From positions 1-37,679 of the forward strand of contig MFRL01000021.1 of NCBI GenBank assembly GCA_001784565.1: a DNA stretch of 37,679 nt, in the 5' to 3' direction. Position numbers and translations under genes: made by a program. Origin of the DNA: Candidatus Melainabacteria bacterium GWF2_37_15 (GTDB lineage Bacteria; Cyanobacteriota; Vampirovibrionia; Gastranaerophilales; UBA9971). Each line of letters begins with the position of its first letter. The first letter of the stretch is position 1. The notes under the pieces are model-generated. The model saw only the letters and a list, made by a program, of their open reading frames with translations, had not been told where the DNA came from and did no database searches. This document shows positions 31,462 through 37,679 of the stretch, piece after piece.

Positions 31462-32625
31462 GTGAGAATCTTAATTTTATTATTAATTATTCTGGTTTTT
31501 CCCCTGTCCGGCTGCGAGTCCAAGAAATCACAATCTTCAAAAAAGGAAATTGAGTTCTGGACAATTCAGCTAACCGGCTTTTCTGACTATATAAATAGTA
31601 TTATTGATGAATATGAGGCAAAACATCCCGATATAAAAATAAAATGGGTTGATGTGCCGTTTGCAGAGGCAGAAAAACGAGCACTTGCTGCGGTATTAAG
31701 CAGGGATGTTCCTGATTTGATTAACATGAACCCTGATTTTGGGGCGACCCTAGCCTCAAAAGGCGCACTGTTAAACATAAAACCAATGATAACCCAGCAG
31801 GAGTATAAAAATTATCTTGAACCGGCATGGCATGCCTCAAGCATAGACGGCTTTGTTTTCGGGATTCCATGGTATATAACATCAGCAAAAACGTTTTATA
31901 ATAAGAAAATATGGCCTAATGAGCCTCCAAAATCATACTATGAACTGCGTTACATTGCGCCAAAGATCAATAAGTACGTATTAATGCCTAGCCTGACTGA
32001 AAACGGCCAGATGCTCAAGATTTTCAATAAATATGACATTCCAATTGTAAATAAAGCAGGCAATAAGGCCTTATTCAACACGAAAAAAGCCGAAGAAGTA
32101 TTATCCTTCTGGAAATATATGTATGACAAAAGTTATATTCCAAGGGAATCTATTACTGAAGGTCACAGGGAATCGCTTGAAAAGTTTATGGCAGGTGAAA
32201 CTGCCTTTATTGTTGCAGGAGAGAATTTCCTCAACATAATAAAGGAGAATTCTCCCGAAATATACAATAATATAGGCATGTCTGAACAATTAACCGGGTC
32301 AAACGGCAAGGCAGACTTTTCTATTATGAATTTTGTCATCCCGAAGAAAAGCCGCTATCCACAGGAAGCCCTTGAATTCGCACTTTTTCTTACAAACCCT
32401 GAAAATCAGCTAAAATTTTCAAAGCTTGTTGCAATTTTACCTTCCACGACAAAGGAAAATCAGCTTAAGACATCACTGTTGCGGCCTATTCCGGTGCTGA
32501 AAAACAGTAAGGATTTATATGAAATCATTGATTATATGACGCAGGAAGTTTTATTAGGGCATAAGACACCACATCAGGCACTGGATAAGGCTGTTGAGGA
32601 ATGGGATAAGATACTAGCCGAGTGA
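31462..32625 (+). CDS. ABC transporter sugar-binding lipoprotein (family 1)
   Basis: 387 residues from GTG 31462. A lipoprotein signal (RILILLLIILVFPLSGC) has its lipobox cysteine at C18, so the mature protein is anchored at the membrane. The body is a family-1 extracellular solute-binding protein: KEIEFWTIQLTGFSDYINSIIDEYEAKHPDIKIKWVDVPFAEAEKRALAAVLSRDVPDLINMNPDFGATLASKGALLNI, then IPWYITSAKTFYNKKI and the C-terminal EALEFALFLTNPENQLKF. The ligand is probably a mono- or oligosaccharide. No permease or ATPase genes lie beside it; they must be elsewhere. It is co-oriented with the Rossmann-type gene. Confidence 0.88.
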   Translation: MRILILLLIILVFPLSGCESKKSQSSKKEIEFWTIQLTGFSDYINSIIDEYEAKHPDIKIKWVDVPFAEAEKRALAAVLSRDVPDLINMNPDFGATLASKGALLNIKPMITQQEYKNYLEPAWHASSIDGFVFGIPWYITSAKTFYNKKIWPNEPPKSYYELRYIAPKINKYVLMPSLTENGQMLKIFNKYDIPIVNKAGNKALFNTKKAEEVLSFWKYMYDKSYIPRESITEGHRESLEKFMAGETAFIVAGENFLNIIKENSPEIYNNIGMSEQLTGSNGKADFSIMNFVIPKKSRYPQEALEFALFLTNPENQLKFSKLVAILPSTTKENQLKTSLLRPIPVLKNSKDLYEIIDYMTQEVLLGHKTPHQALDKAVEEWDKILAE

Positions 32626-32631
32626 AAAAAA

Positions 32632-34980
32632 CTAAGCCAGCTCCACAACAGTAACCCCGTCCCCACCTTCTGCCTGCTCACCGGCGCGAAACTTTGCCAC
32701 ATAGGGGGATTTTTTTAAGTATTCCCTCACGGTTTGCCTTAGTTTTCCGGTTCCATGCCCGTGAATAATATAAACAGGTGAGAAATTCGCTAAACTTGCC
32801 TGATCAAGATAAAGCTCTAGTCTTTTTAAGCCTTCCTCTGCTCTTTCCCCACGAAGGTCAAGGGTATTGTTTATATTCTGTCTCTCAAACATGAACCCTT
32901 TTTGTTGCGGGGCATGCTCTTTTTTTTGCGGTGGATTTTGTTTTGCTTTAAATATTTCTTCTTTTTTTACTGTTGTTTTTAACACCCCTACCTGCACCTG
33001 CACATTGCTGTTTTTATCCGGCAAGATGATAATTATTCCTTCTTTATCAAGGTTTTTAATGAACACAATATCGCCAATATTCACCTCATCCCAGCTTACA
33101 GGCTCCATTACAGGCTTTAGCTTTTCTGTTTCCTCATAATCCAGATTTCTGGCACGTGAAATAGTTTCTCCCAATTTGGAAAAAGAACTTTTATTCCTCA
33201 CATCGTTAAGTATATGAGAGATTTCCTCTTTTGCCTGAAAAAATGCAGTATCAAATTTTTTCCTGTAAATATTTATTATTTTCTTTTTTTCAGATCTTAT
33301 TTTCTCAAGTTCAGCATCGTAGTTGCGTTTTAGCTCTTCAATTATTTCCCTGTTTTCCTCAATTTCTTTTGTATGCCTTGAGAGTTCCTGTTGAGTATTT
33401 TGCAGGCTTTCAAGCACTTGGCCGGTTGGATCCTGTTTATTTAAGTAATTATTTCTTGCTTTTTCTACTACATCTTCGCCAAGACCGAGCTTTTGCGCGA
33501 TATAAATAGCGTTACTCTTACCGGGCAGCCCCATTATTAGCTTATATGTAGGAGATAGGCTTTCTGTATCAAATTCCACGCTGGCATTATAAAAACCATC
33601 ATGAGTGTATGCCAGAGCTTTGAGTTCACTAAAGTGCGTGGTTACCATCGCTCGTGCGCCTTTATCCCTGATATTCTCCATTATAGCTTCTGCAAGCACG
33701 GTTCCTTCTATTGGATCAGTGCCTGCTCCGATTTCATCAAGCAGGATAAGGGTATTTTCATCTGTGTTTTCCAGTATTCCTACAATGTTTTTTATATGGC
33801 CGGAAAATGTTGACAGACTCTGGGTAATACTTTGCTCATCGCCTATATCTGCAAATACTTTTAAAAATGGATATATGCTGGCCTCATCAGCAGGGACATG
33901 CAGGCCGGCTTTTGTCATCAGGGTACAAATCCCGATTGTTTTTAAGATAACTGTTTTGCCGCCGGTGTTAGGGCCGGTAATCACCATTACCTGATAATTT
34001 TTGCCTATTTCAATATCATTAGGGACTACATTTTCCAGCACTTTTAACAGCACAGGATGCCTAACATTCTTTAAAGATATAAATTTGTCTGTATTTATTT
34101 CAGGCTCAATTGCTTTTATGGATACACTGTACTTTGCTTTTGCAAATATAAAATCAATTTCCGTCAGCAGATCAAGAGTTAGGGCAAGTTCATATGTGTA
34201 TTTTGCAATTTTAGCGGATAATTCAGCAAGTATCCTCCTGATTTCTGCTTCTATTTGCAACTCAATTTCTTTTAATTTATTGTTCAACTGTACTATACTT
34301 TGAGGTTCAATGAATACCGTAGCCCCGCTCGCAGACATATCATGCACAATGCCGGGGACATGGGCTTTATGTTCAACCTTTACAGGTATTACATATCGAT
34401 CTCCACGCAGGGTATAGACGGGGTCTTGCAGCATTTTTGATATTTCCGGGGAATTTATCAGGCTGTTCAACTTGTTTTTAAGGTTTTCAGACTGGTCTTT
34501 AAGGCTTGTACGAAAACTTCTTAGAGCCGGGCTGGCAGAATCCAGCATGTTCCCGGCATCATCAAATACTTCCCGGATGCTGTCTTCCAGCTCCTTATTT
34601 TCAAATAGACCTATGGAAATATCATAAGTAAGAGGAACTTCTTCCTTGTGTTTATTAAAAAACGACTTTAAAAGCCTGGAAATTGTAAGGTCATGCCCTA
34701 TGTCAATTATTTCAAGGTTGTTCAAAGAATGGCCTATTTTCAGGATTTGCAGGGGTTCATATATATTTCTTATGCCTGAAATAGGCGGGTATATTGCTTT
34801 ATCAAGCAAATATTTGGCTTCAGTAGTGTGTTTTTGTTCAAGCCTGATTGTATTTATATCAGAATATATCTCCGCATTAAGGCAGCGGGTTTTGCCGGTT
34901 TCGCAGGTGGAGTATTTTGATAATTCGGTGACAATGTTTTCCCACTCAAGTACTTTAAGGGTGATTTTGTTTATATCCAT
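32632..34980 (-). CDS. mutS2: MutS2 endonuclease (recombination/ribosome-rescue ATPase)
   Basis: 782 residues, full length. It has MutS core domains III-V without the mismatch-recognition domain of MutS1. Walker A is GPNTGGKT, then DEIGAGTDPIEGTVLAEAIME for Walker B, and STFSGHIKNI is the usual signature. A coiled-coil region (about 510-590) leads to a C-terminal Smr nuclease domain (NTLDLRGERAEEGLKRLELYLDQA...IIHGHGTGKLRQTVREYLKKSPYVAKFRAGEQAEGGDGVTVVEL). MutS2 suppresses homologous recombination in some bacteria, and in Bacillus it acts on collided ribosomes. It is monocistronic, with its 3' end 6 bases from the convergent lipoprotein gene. Confidence 0.96.
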   Translation of the reverse strand: MDINKITLKVLEWENIVTELSKYSTCETGKTRCLNAEIYSDINTIRLEQKHTTEAKYLLDKAIYPPISGIRNIYEPLQILKIGHSLNNLEIIDIGHDLTISRLLKSFFNKHKEEVPLTYDISIGLFENKELEDSIREVFDDAGNMLDSASPALRSFRTSLKDQSENLKNKLNSLINSPEISKMLQDPVYTLRGDRYVIPVKVEHKAHVPGIVHDMSASGATVFIEPQSIVQLNNKLKEIELQIEAEIRRILAELSAKIAKYTYELALTLDLLTEIDFIFAKAKYSVSIKAIEPEINTDKFISLKNVRHPVLLKVLENVVPNDIEIGKNYQVMVITGPNTGGKTVILKTIGICTLMTKAGLHVPADEASIYPFLKVFADIGDEQSITQSLSTFSGHIKNIVGILENTDENTLILLDEIGAGTDPIEGTVLAEAIMENIRDKGARAMVTTHFSELKALAYTHDGFYNASVEFDTESLSPTYKLIMGLPGKSNAIYIAQKLGLGEDVVEKARNNYLNKQDPTGQVLESLQNTQQELSRHTKEIEENREIIEELKRNYDAELEKIRSEKKKIINIYRKKFDTAFFQAKEEISHILNDVRNKSSFSKLGETISRARNLDYEETEKLKPVMEPVSWDEVNIGDIVFIKNLDKEGIIIILPDKNSNVQVQVGVLKTTVKKEEIFKAKQNPPQKKEHAPQQKGFMFERQNINNTLDLRGERAEEGLKRLELYLDQASLANFSPVYIIHGHGTGKLRQTVREYLKKSPYVAKFRAGEQAEGGDGVTVVELA

Positions 34981-35220
34981 GTGGCTAATTTCCTGTACCC
35001 GACCGGGTAATTTTATTTAAAATTTACAATATTATAATTTTATACTATACTAAGTAGAATCTGATTTGTATAAATCATTAATTCTGCTAAGTAATTTTAA
35101 ATTAATTGTTCATGTAAACGTTTTTGTAAATTTTTATTAAAATGAAGGGTAAAAAATATTAACTTTTTGTTTTATAGTAGTTTATACAAATAAAGGAAAA
35201 GTAAGTGTGAGGTGTACGTT

Positions 35221-35430
35221 ATGATTATAGGGCCACATTCTTCTCTGCAAAACAGGAACCAGCAGGTCGGGTTTCAAAAAGGAAAAGAAGTAATAAAAAA
35301 AGCCGGTCAAGGAATAACTAATGCAGTAAAAAGAGTTATTACAGTTGATCCTAAAATTAAAGAACAGACAGAACGATTAAGAAGAATACATAATGGAGAA
35401 GTAAAACCACCGCTTATTATAGATGCTTAA
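35221..35430 (+). CDS. Small basic protein, unknown
   Basis: 69 residues from ATG 35221, with GAGG 8 bases upstream; a GTG at 35212 opens the frame slightly earlier. The composition is basic and polar (SSLQNRNQQVGFQKGKEVIKKAGQGITNAVKRVITVDPKIKEQTERLRRIHNGEVKPPLI), with one predicted amphipathic helix and no signal peptide. A possible promoter TTAACT-18-TATACA is seen at 35159-35188. It ends at a strong terminator (35457-35493) that lies within the convergent gene. I recognise no family. Confidence 0.6.
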   Translation: MIIGPHSSLQNRNQQVGFQKGKEVIKKAGQGITNAVKRVITVDPKIKEQTERLRRIHNGEVKPPLIIDA

Positions 35431-35448
35431 TAAGTTAATCATAATATT

Positions 35449-36342
35449 TTAAGTATAAACAACCGGGAAAATCTTTTTTTCCTGGTTGTTTTTATTATCA
35501 ACAACTTTGTCTATCTGCTTGTTTAAAGAATTTGAAGCCATTAAAGCTAAAGCTGAACCTATCGCCATACCGACAAATTCCCCTGCAATCAAGTATGGCA
35601 ATAAAGCAGCTCCTCCTATTGCAATACCCGCAGTCATAAGAGCAACATAGCCGCCAGACTTCATTAATTGAGTTCCAAAAGCCTTTGCCTTGTCTGTTAT
35701 TGTGCCTTCAGTTTTCGTTATGGATTTTACAAGCGCTGGAATCTCCAATAAAGCAGTGGTTATTAAACCAAATTTGGAAATTCTTAAAAGCGATCTGCCT
35801 ACAATCTTTTGTACAGAATTACCATTAATTTTAACAGCCGGAATATCGTCAGCATTAGCAAAAATCTTATTAATATTAGCTTCATTTGTATCATGTATTT
35901 TAAAAAGGCTTTTTACTCTTTCCCCAAAACTGCTAGAATAAAGCGTGGTATCTACTTTTTTTAAATTTTGGTACCATTTATATTTATTAAATAAACTATC
36001 AAAGAAAGTTCCTTTAAAAAATAGAAGTCCTCGTTGGTATTCCTTTTTGCCGAAATTTTTAAATCCATTGGCATACTGATTTTTAAGTTCCCTGCCGGCA
36101 AGAGCTAACTGTGTGAAGTCCCCCGGAAAGTTCGCTGCTGCCATGCCGGTTAAAAGCGCGGCACGTTCCCAATTATCCTCCTTTATTGATTCGGGAAGTG
36201 AACCAATCCTCCTCAAAGGCGGCAGTATTCCTCCTACATATAGGGTTTTTTGGGCTGTATCAAGACGATTTACATCATCTACCAGCCGTTTTGCAGCAGG
36301 CATTTTATATGCAGGATTAAATTCTCCAACTTTAAAGTCCAC
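35449..36342 (-). CDS. Unknown protein with C-terminal hydrophobic helices
   Basis: 297 residues from GTG 36342, with GGGGAAG 7 bases upstream. The N-terminal half is soluble and charged (KMPAAKRLVDDVNRLDTAQKTLYVGGILPPLRRIGSLPESIKEDNWERAALLTGMAAANFPGDFTQL). The C-terminal part has three hydrophobic segments: about 190-205 (FGLITTALLEIPALV), 228-250 (GGYVALMTAGIAIGGAALLPYLIAGEFV) and 252-262 (AIGSALALMAS), then a charged tail. It resembles the other Gly/Ala-helix unknowns in this window. The tail codons overlap the terminator of the plus-strand gene. Confidence 0.7.
   Translation of the reverse strand: MDFKVGEFNPAYKMPAAKRLVDDVNRLDTAQKTLYVGGILPPLRRIGSLPESIKEDNWERAALLTGMAAANFPGDFTQLALAGRELKNQYANGFKNFGKKEYQRGLLFFKGTFFDSLFNKYKWYQNLKKVDTTLYSSSFGERVKSLFKIHDTNEANINKIFANADDIPAVKINGNSVQKIVGRSLLRISKFGLITTALLEIPALVKSITKTEGTITDKAKAFGTQLMKSGGYVALMTAGIAIGGAALLPYLIAGEFVGMAIGSALALMASNSLNKQIDKVVDNKNNQEKKIFPVVYT
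35457..35493 (+). terminator. Terminator after the 69-aa gene
   Basis: AAACAACCGGGAAAA pairs with TTTTCCTGGTTGTTT (one G-U pair), followed by a run of T. It lies 27 bases after the plus-strand stop and inside the last codons of the convergent gene. Confidence 0.8.
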
Positions 36343-36453
36343 TTATAACTTCCCCATGAGCAAGGCACCTTCCATATATATAAAAAATTTAGGGGAAGGT
36401 CGTTTGCAGATTTAGCGAAAATCGTTACAAAAGTGCACAAAAACCTTTTATAG

Positions 36454-37326
36454 TTACTTTAAACGTCCGATAACAGACTTGACTTCCTTTATATTTTCAG
36501 GATTTGGCTCTTTTTCTACGTATTTTTTATAATAATTTATGGCTTCCTGCCTGTTTTCCATCTTTTCGTAAGCTTCTCCAATATGAAGATAAACCTCGCT
36601 TATTTCCGGGTCTATCGTTATGGCCTTTTTGTAATATTCAATTGCTTCCGGGTATTTGCCAAGTTTAAAATAAACATATCCCAGGCTATCTAGAGCAGGT
36701 GCGCTATCAGGAGTCTTTTCTACCGCCTTTTTGCAATTTTCAAATGCTTTGTCATGCTCTCCAATATTTGCCTGGGCATAACATAAATTGTTATAAGCTT
36801 CTGCAAAGTCAGGATTTAGCTCAATTGATTTTTCATTATAGTAAACAGACCCTTTATAATCGTTTTCCCTTGCATAAATAACTCCAATATCATAATAAAC
36901 CGCAGCATTATATGGCATAAGATTTACAGCTTTTTCCAGATATTTCAAAGCTTTATCTTTTTGTTCAACCCGATCGTATAACAGGCCTATATAATAATTT
37001 ACCTCTTTATTATCAGGCTCTATGGTAAGTATTTTTTCATATTCTGATATAGCTCCACGATAATCATTGGAAATTTCATAAATAAGTCCTAAATCAAATC
37101 TTGCTTTGGTATCTTCAGGATCAAACCTGATTGCATCCAACAGGAATTTTTTGGCTTTAGTGTAATTCCCATGCGAAATATAAGTTTCTGCGAGCAATAC
37201 ATATACATCAGTGAAGCGAGAATCTTCATTTTTAGGAGAAAATTTAAATCCGCTAAAAGCCCAAACTCCACTGCTAATAGGAATAACCAAGGCTAAAAAT
37301 ATACAAGTTAAAAATTTATTATTCAT
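36454..37326 (-). CDS. Secreted TPR protein
   Basis: 290 residues. The N-terminal signal peptide (KFLTCIFLALVIPISSGVWA, likely cut after WAF) indicates export. Almost all of the rest is tetratricopeptide repeats, about seven in series, each near 34 residues (for example AVYYDIGVIYARENDYKGSVYYNEKSIELNPD and APALDSLGYVYFKLGKYPEAIEYYKKAITIDPE). It is probably a scaffold in the envelope. It is the third TPR protein here, and divergent from the rpmG unit. There is no catalytic domain. Confidence 0.85.
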   Translation of the reverse strand: MNNKFLTCIFLALVIPISSGVWAFSGFKFSPKNEDSRFTDVYVLLAETYISHGNYTKAKKFLLDAIRFDPEDTKARFDLGLIYEISNDYRGAISEYEKILTIEPDNKEVNYYIGLLYDRVEQKDKALKYLEKAVNLMPYNAAVYYDIGVIYARENDYKGSVYYNEKSIELNPDFAEAYNNLCYAQANIGEHDKAFENCKKAVEKTPDSAPALDSLGYVYFKLGKYPEAIEYYKKAITIDPEISEVYLHIGEAYEKMENRQEAINYYKKYVEKEPNPENIKEVKSVIGRLK

Positions 37327-37336
37327 TTTTTTTGTT

Positions 37337-37366
37337 TTGCCCCTTTTTTATTTATTTTTTTATTAT
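37337..37366 (+). promoter_or_regulatory. Possible rpmG promoter
   Basis: TTGCCC (37337-37342) and TATTAT (37361-37366) are 18 bases apart, upstream of a leader hairpin and rpmG. The region is all A/T, so by-chance matches are easy. Confidence 0.4.
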
Positions 37367-37377
37367 AGAATAATATT

Positions 37378-37399
37378 AACAGGGATCATACCCTGTTTT
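37378..37399 (+). terminator. Leader hairpin before rpmG (possible attenuator)
   Basis: AACAGGG, loop ATCATA, CCCTGTT, then TT. It sits at the 5' end of the predicted rpmG transcript and also ahead of the divergent TPR gene. It is terminator-like in form, but it precedes the gene it might control. Confidence 0.5.
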
Positions 37400-37455
37400 A
37401 AAATGTCTTTAAAAATATTTTATTTAAAAAAATGAAAACTAGTAGGTAAAAAGAA

Positions 37456-37626
37456 ATGGGACTTAAGAAAAACGACAGATTAGTGACTCTGGCATGTGGA
37501 GAGAGCGACTGCAAAAGACGCAATTACACCACAACAAAAAACAAGAAAAATGTAACAGGAAGGTTAGAACTTAAAAAGTATTGCCCTTTCTGCCAGAAAC
37601 ACACTTCTCATAAAGAAACCAAGTAA
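37456..37626 (+). CDS. rpmG: 50S ribosomal protein L33 (zinc-binding form)
   Basis: 56 residues, too short for most automatic cut-offs but clear. It reads [32 protein letters not shown]... and has CxxxxC (ACGESDC) and CPFC, the four cysteines of the zinc-binding L33. The basic tail and length are normal. AGGT lies 8-11 bases upstream of the ATG. tRNA-Trp begins 13 bases after the stop, and secE-nusG are expected beyond the edge, the usual bacterial order. Confidence 0.9.
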   Translation: MGLKKNDRLVTLACGESDCKRRNYTTTKNKKNVTGRLELKKYCPFCQKHTSHKETK

Positions 37627-37639
37627 ATTGACAGGACAA

Positions 37640-37679
37640 GCGCCTTTAGTTCAGTCGGTAGAACGTCGGTCTCCAAAAC
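37640..37679 (+). tRNA. tRNA-Trp (CCA), 5' half
   Basis: The 5' acceptor strand GCGCCTT, then TA, D-arm GTTC-AGTCGGTA-GAAC, and anticodon stem TCGGT with loop CTCCAAA (anticodon CCA) are visible; the 3' half lies beyond the window. The position between rpmG and (expected) secE is the standard one for tRNA-Trp. Confidence 0.9.

Noticed and set aside
37628-37633. TTGACA just after rpmG as a promoter
   Set aside because: A -10 at 17 bases would fall inside tRNA-Trp and no match is there; tRNA-Trp is probably co-transcribed with rpmG.
1-37679. CRISPR array, rRNA genes or insertion sequence with transposase
   Set aside because: I saw no regularly spaced repeats, no rRNA-like sequence, and no transposase or integrase frame in the window.

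Overview
This is AT-rich bacterial DNA with dense gene packing and no gene-free stretch longer than about 250 bases. Housekeeping blocks (rimP-nusA-ylxR-infB-rbfA, tig-clpP-clpX, rpmG-trnW, mutS2) are interleaved with fermentative and central-carbon genes (gap, mdh, a fused class I fumarase, a pyruvate/2-oxoacid decarboxylase). Several TPR proteins and small Gly/Ala-rich membrane proteins match no common family I recognise. This mix resembles the gut-associated non-photosynthetic relatives of cyanobacteria (Vampirovibrionia/Gastranaerophilales, 'Melainabacteria'). That placement is inference from gene style, not from a marker search. TTG starts recur (rimP, ylxR, the Abi-like gene, the 84-aa gene).

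Layout. 1-3.7 kb: end of an unknown gene, a secreted von Willebrand A protein, and two paralogous CheR-like methyltransferase genes (one broken by a ~20-nt deletion) around a ferredoxin-nitroreductase. 3.7-5.5 kb: gap with a clear promoter and terminator, then a small membrane-type protein. 5.5-10.35 kb: the transcription/translation operon rimP-nusA-ylxR-infB-rbfA. 10.35-11.65 kb: a Uma2-like nuclease plus a ParD/ParE toxin-antitoxin pair, bounded by a 17-bp direct repeat copied from the 3' end of rbfA, so probably an inserted module. 11.6-14.9 kb, minus strand: two membrane-type unknowns, a YkgJ-type Cys-cluster protein, a LemA-like protein and a TPR protein. 14.9-18.6 kb: mdh and fumarase, separated by a very AT-rich Abi_2/HEPN gene that ends in a KTSC domain and is preceded by a strongly structured element that looks like a small RNA. 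18.6-23.97 kb: an 84-aa protein, anmK, a TPR protein, beta-phosphoglucomutase, small regulators and endonuclease III. 24.0-27.3 kb, minus strand: tig-clpP-clpX. 27.4-29.4 kb: 2-oxoacid decarboxylase and an orphan HigA. 29.4-29.6 kb: two tRNA-Gly genes. 29.7-37.3 kb: a LysM protein, a Rossmann-like unknown, an orphan sugar-binding lipoprotein, mutS2, two unknowns and a TPR protein. The right edge holds rpmG and the 5' half of tRNA-Trp, the usual lead-in to secE-nusG.

Most novel points. (1) A predicted HEPN ribonuclease of the Abi_2 type is fused to a KTSC domain, has a candidate non-coding RNA immediately upstream, and is wedged between two metabolic genes. This could be an RNA-linked abortive-infection system. 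(2) A compact Uma2-ParDE module appears to have integrated at the end of rbfA, duplicating the sequence there and rewriting the ends of two convergent genes. Both ideas rest on sequence patterns read by eye and need database and comparative checks.
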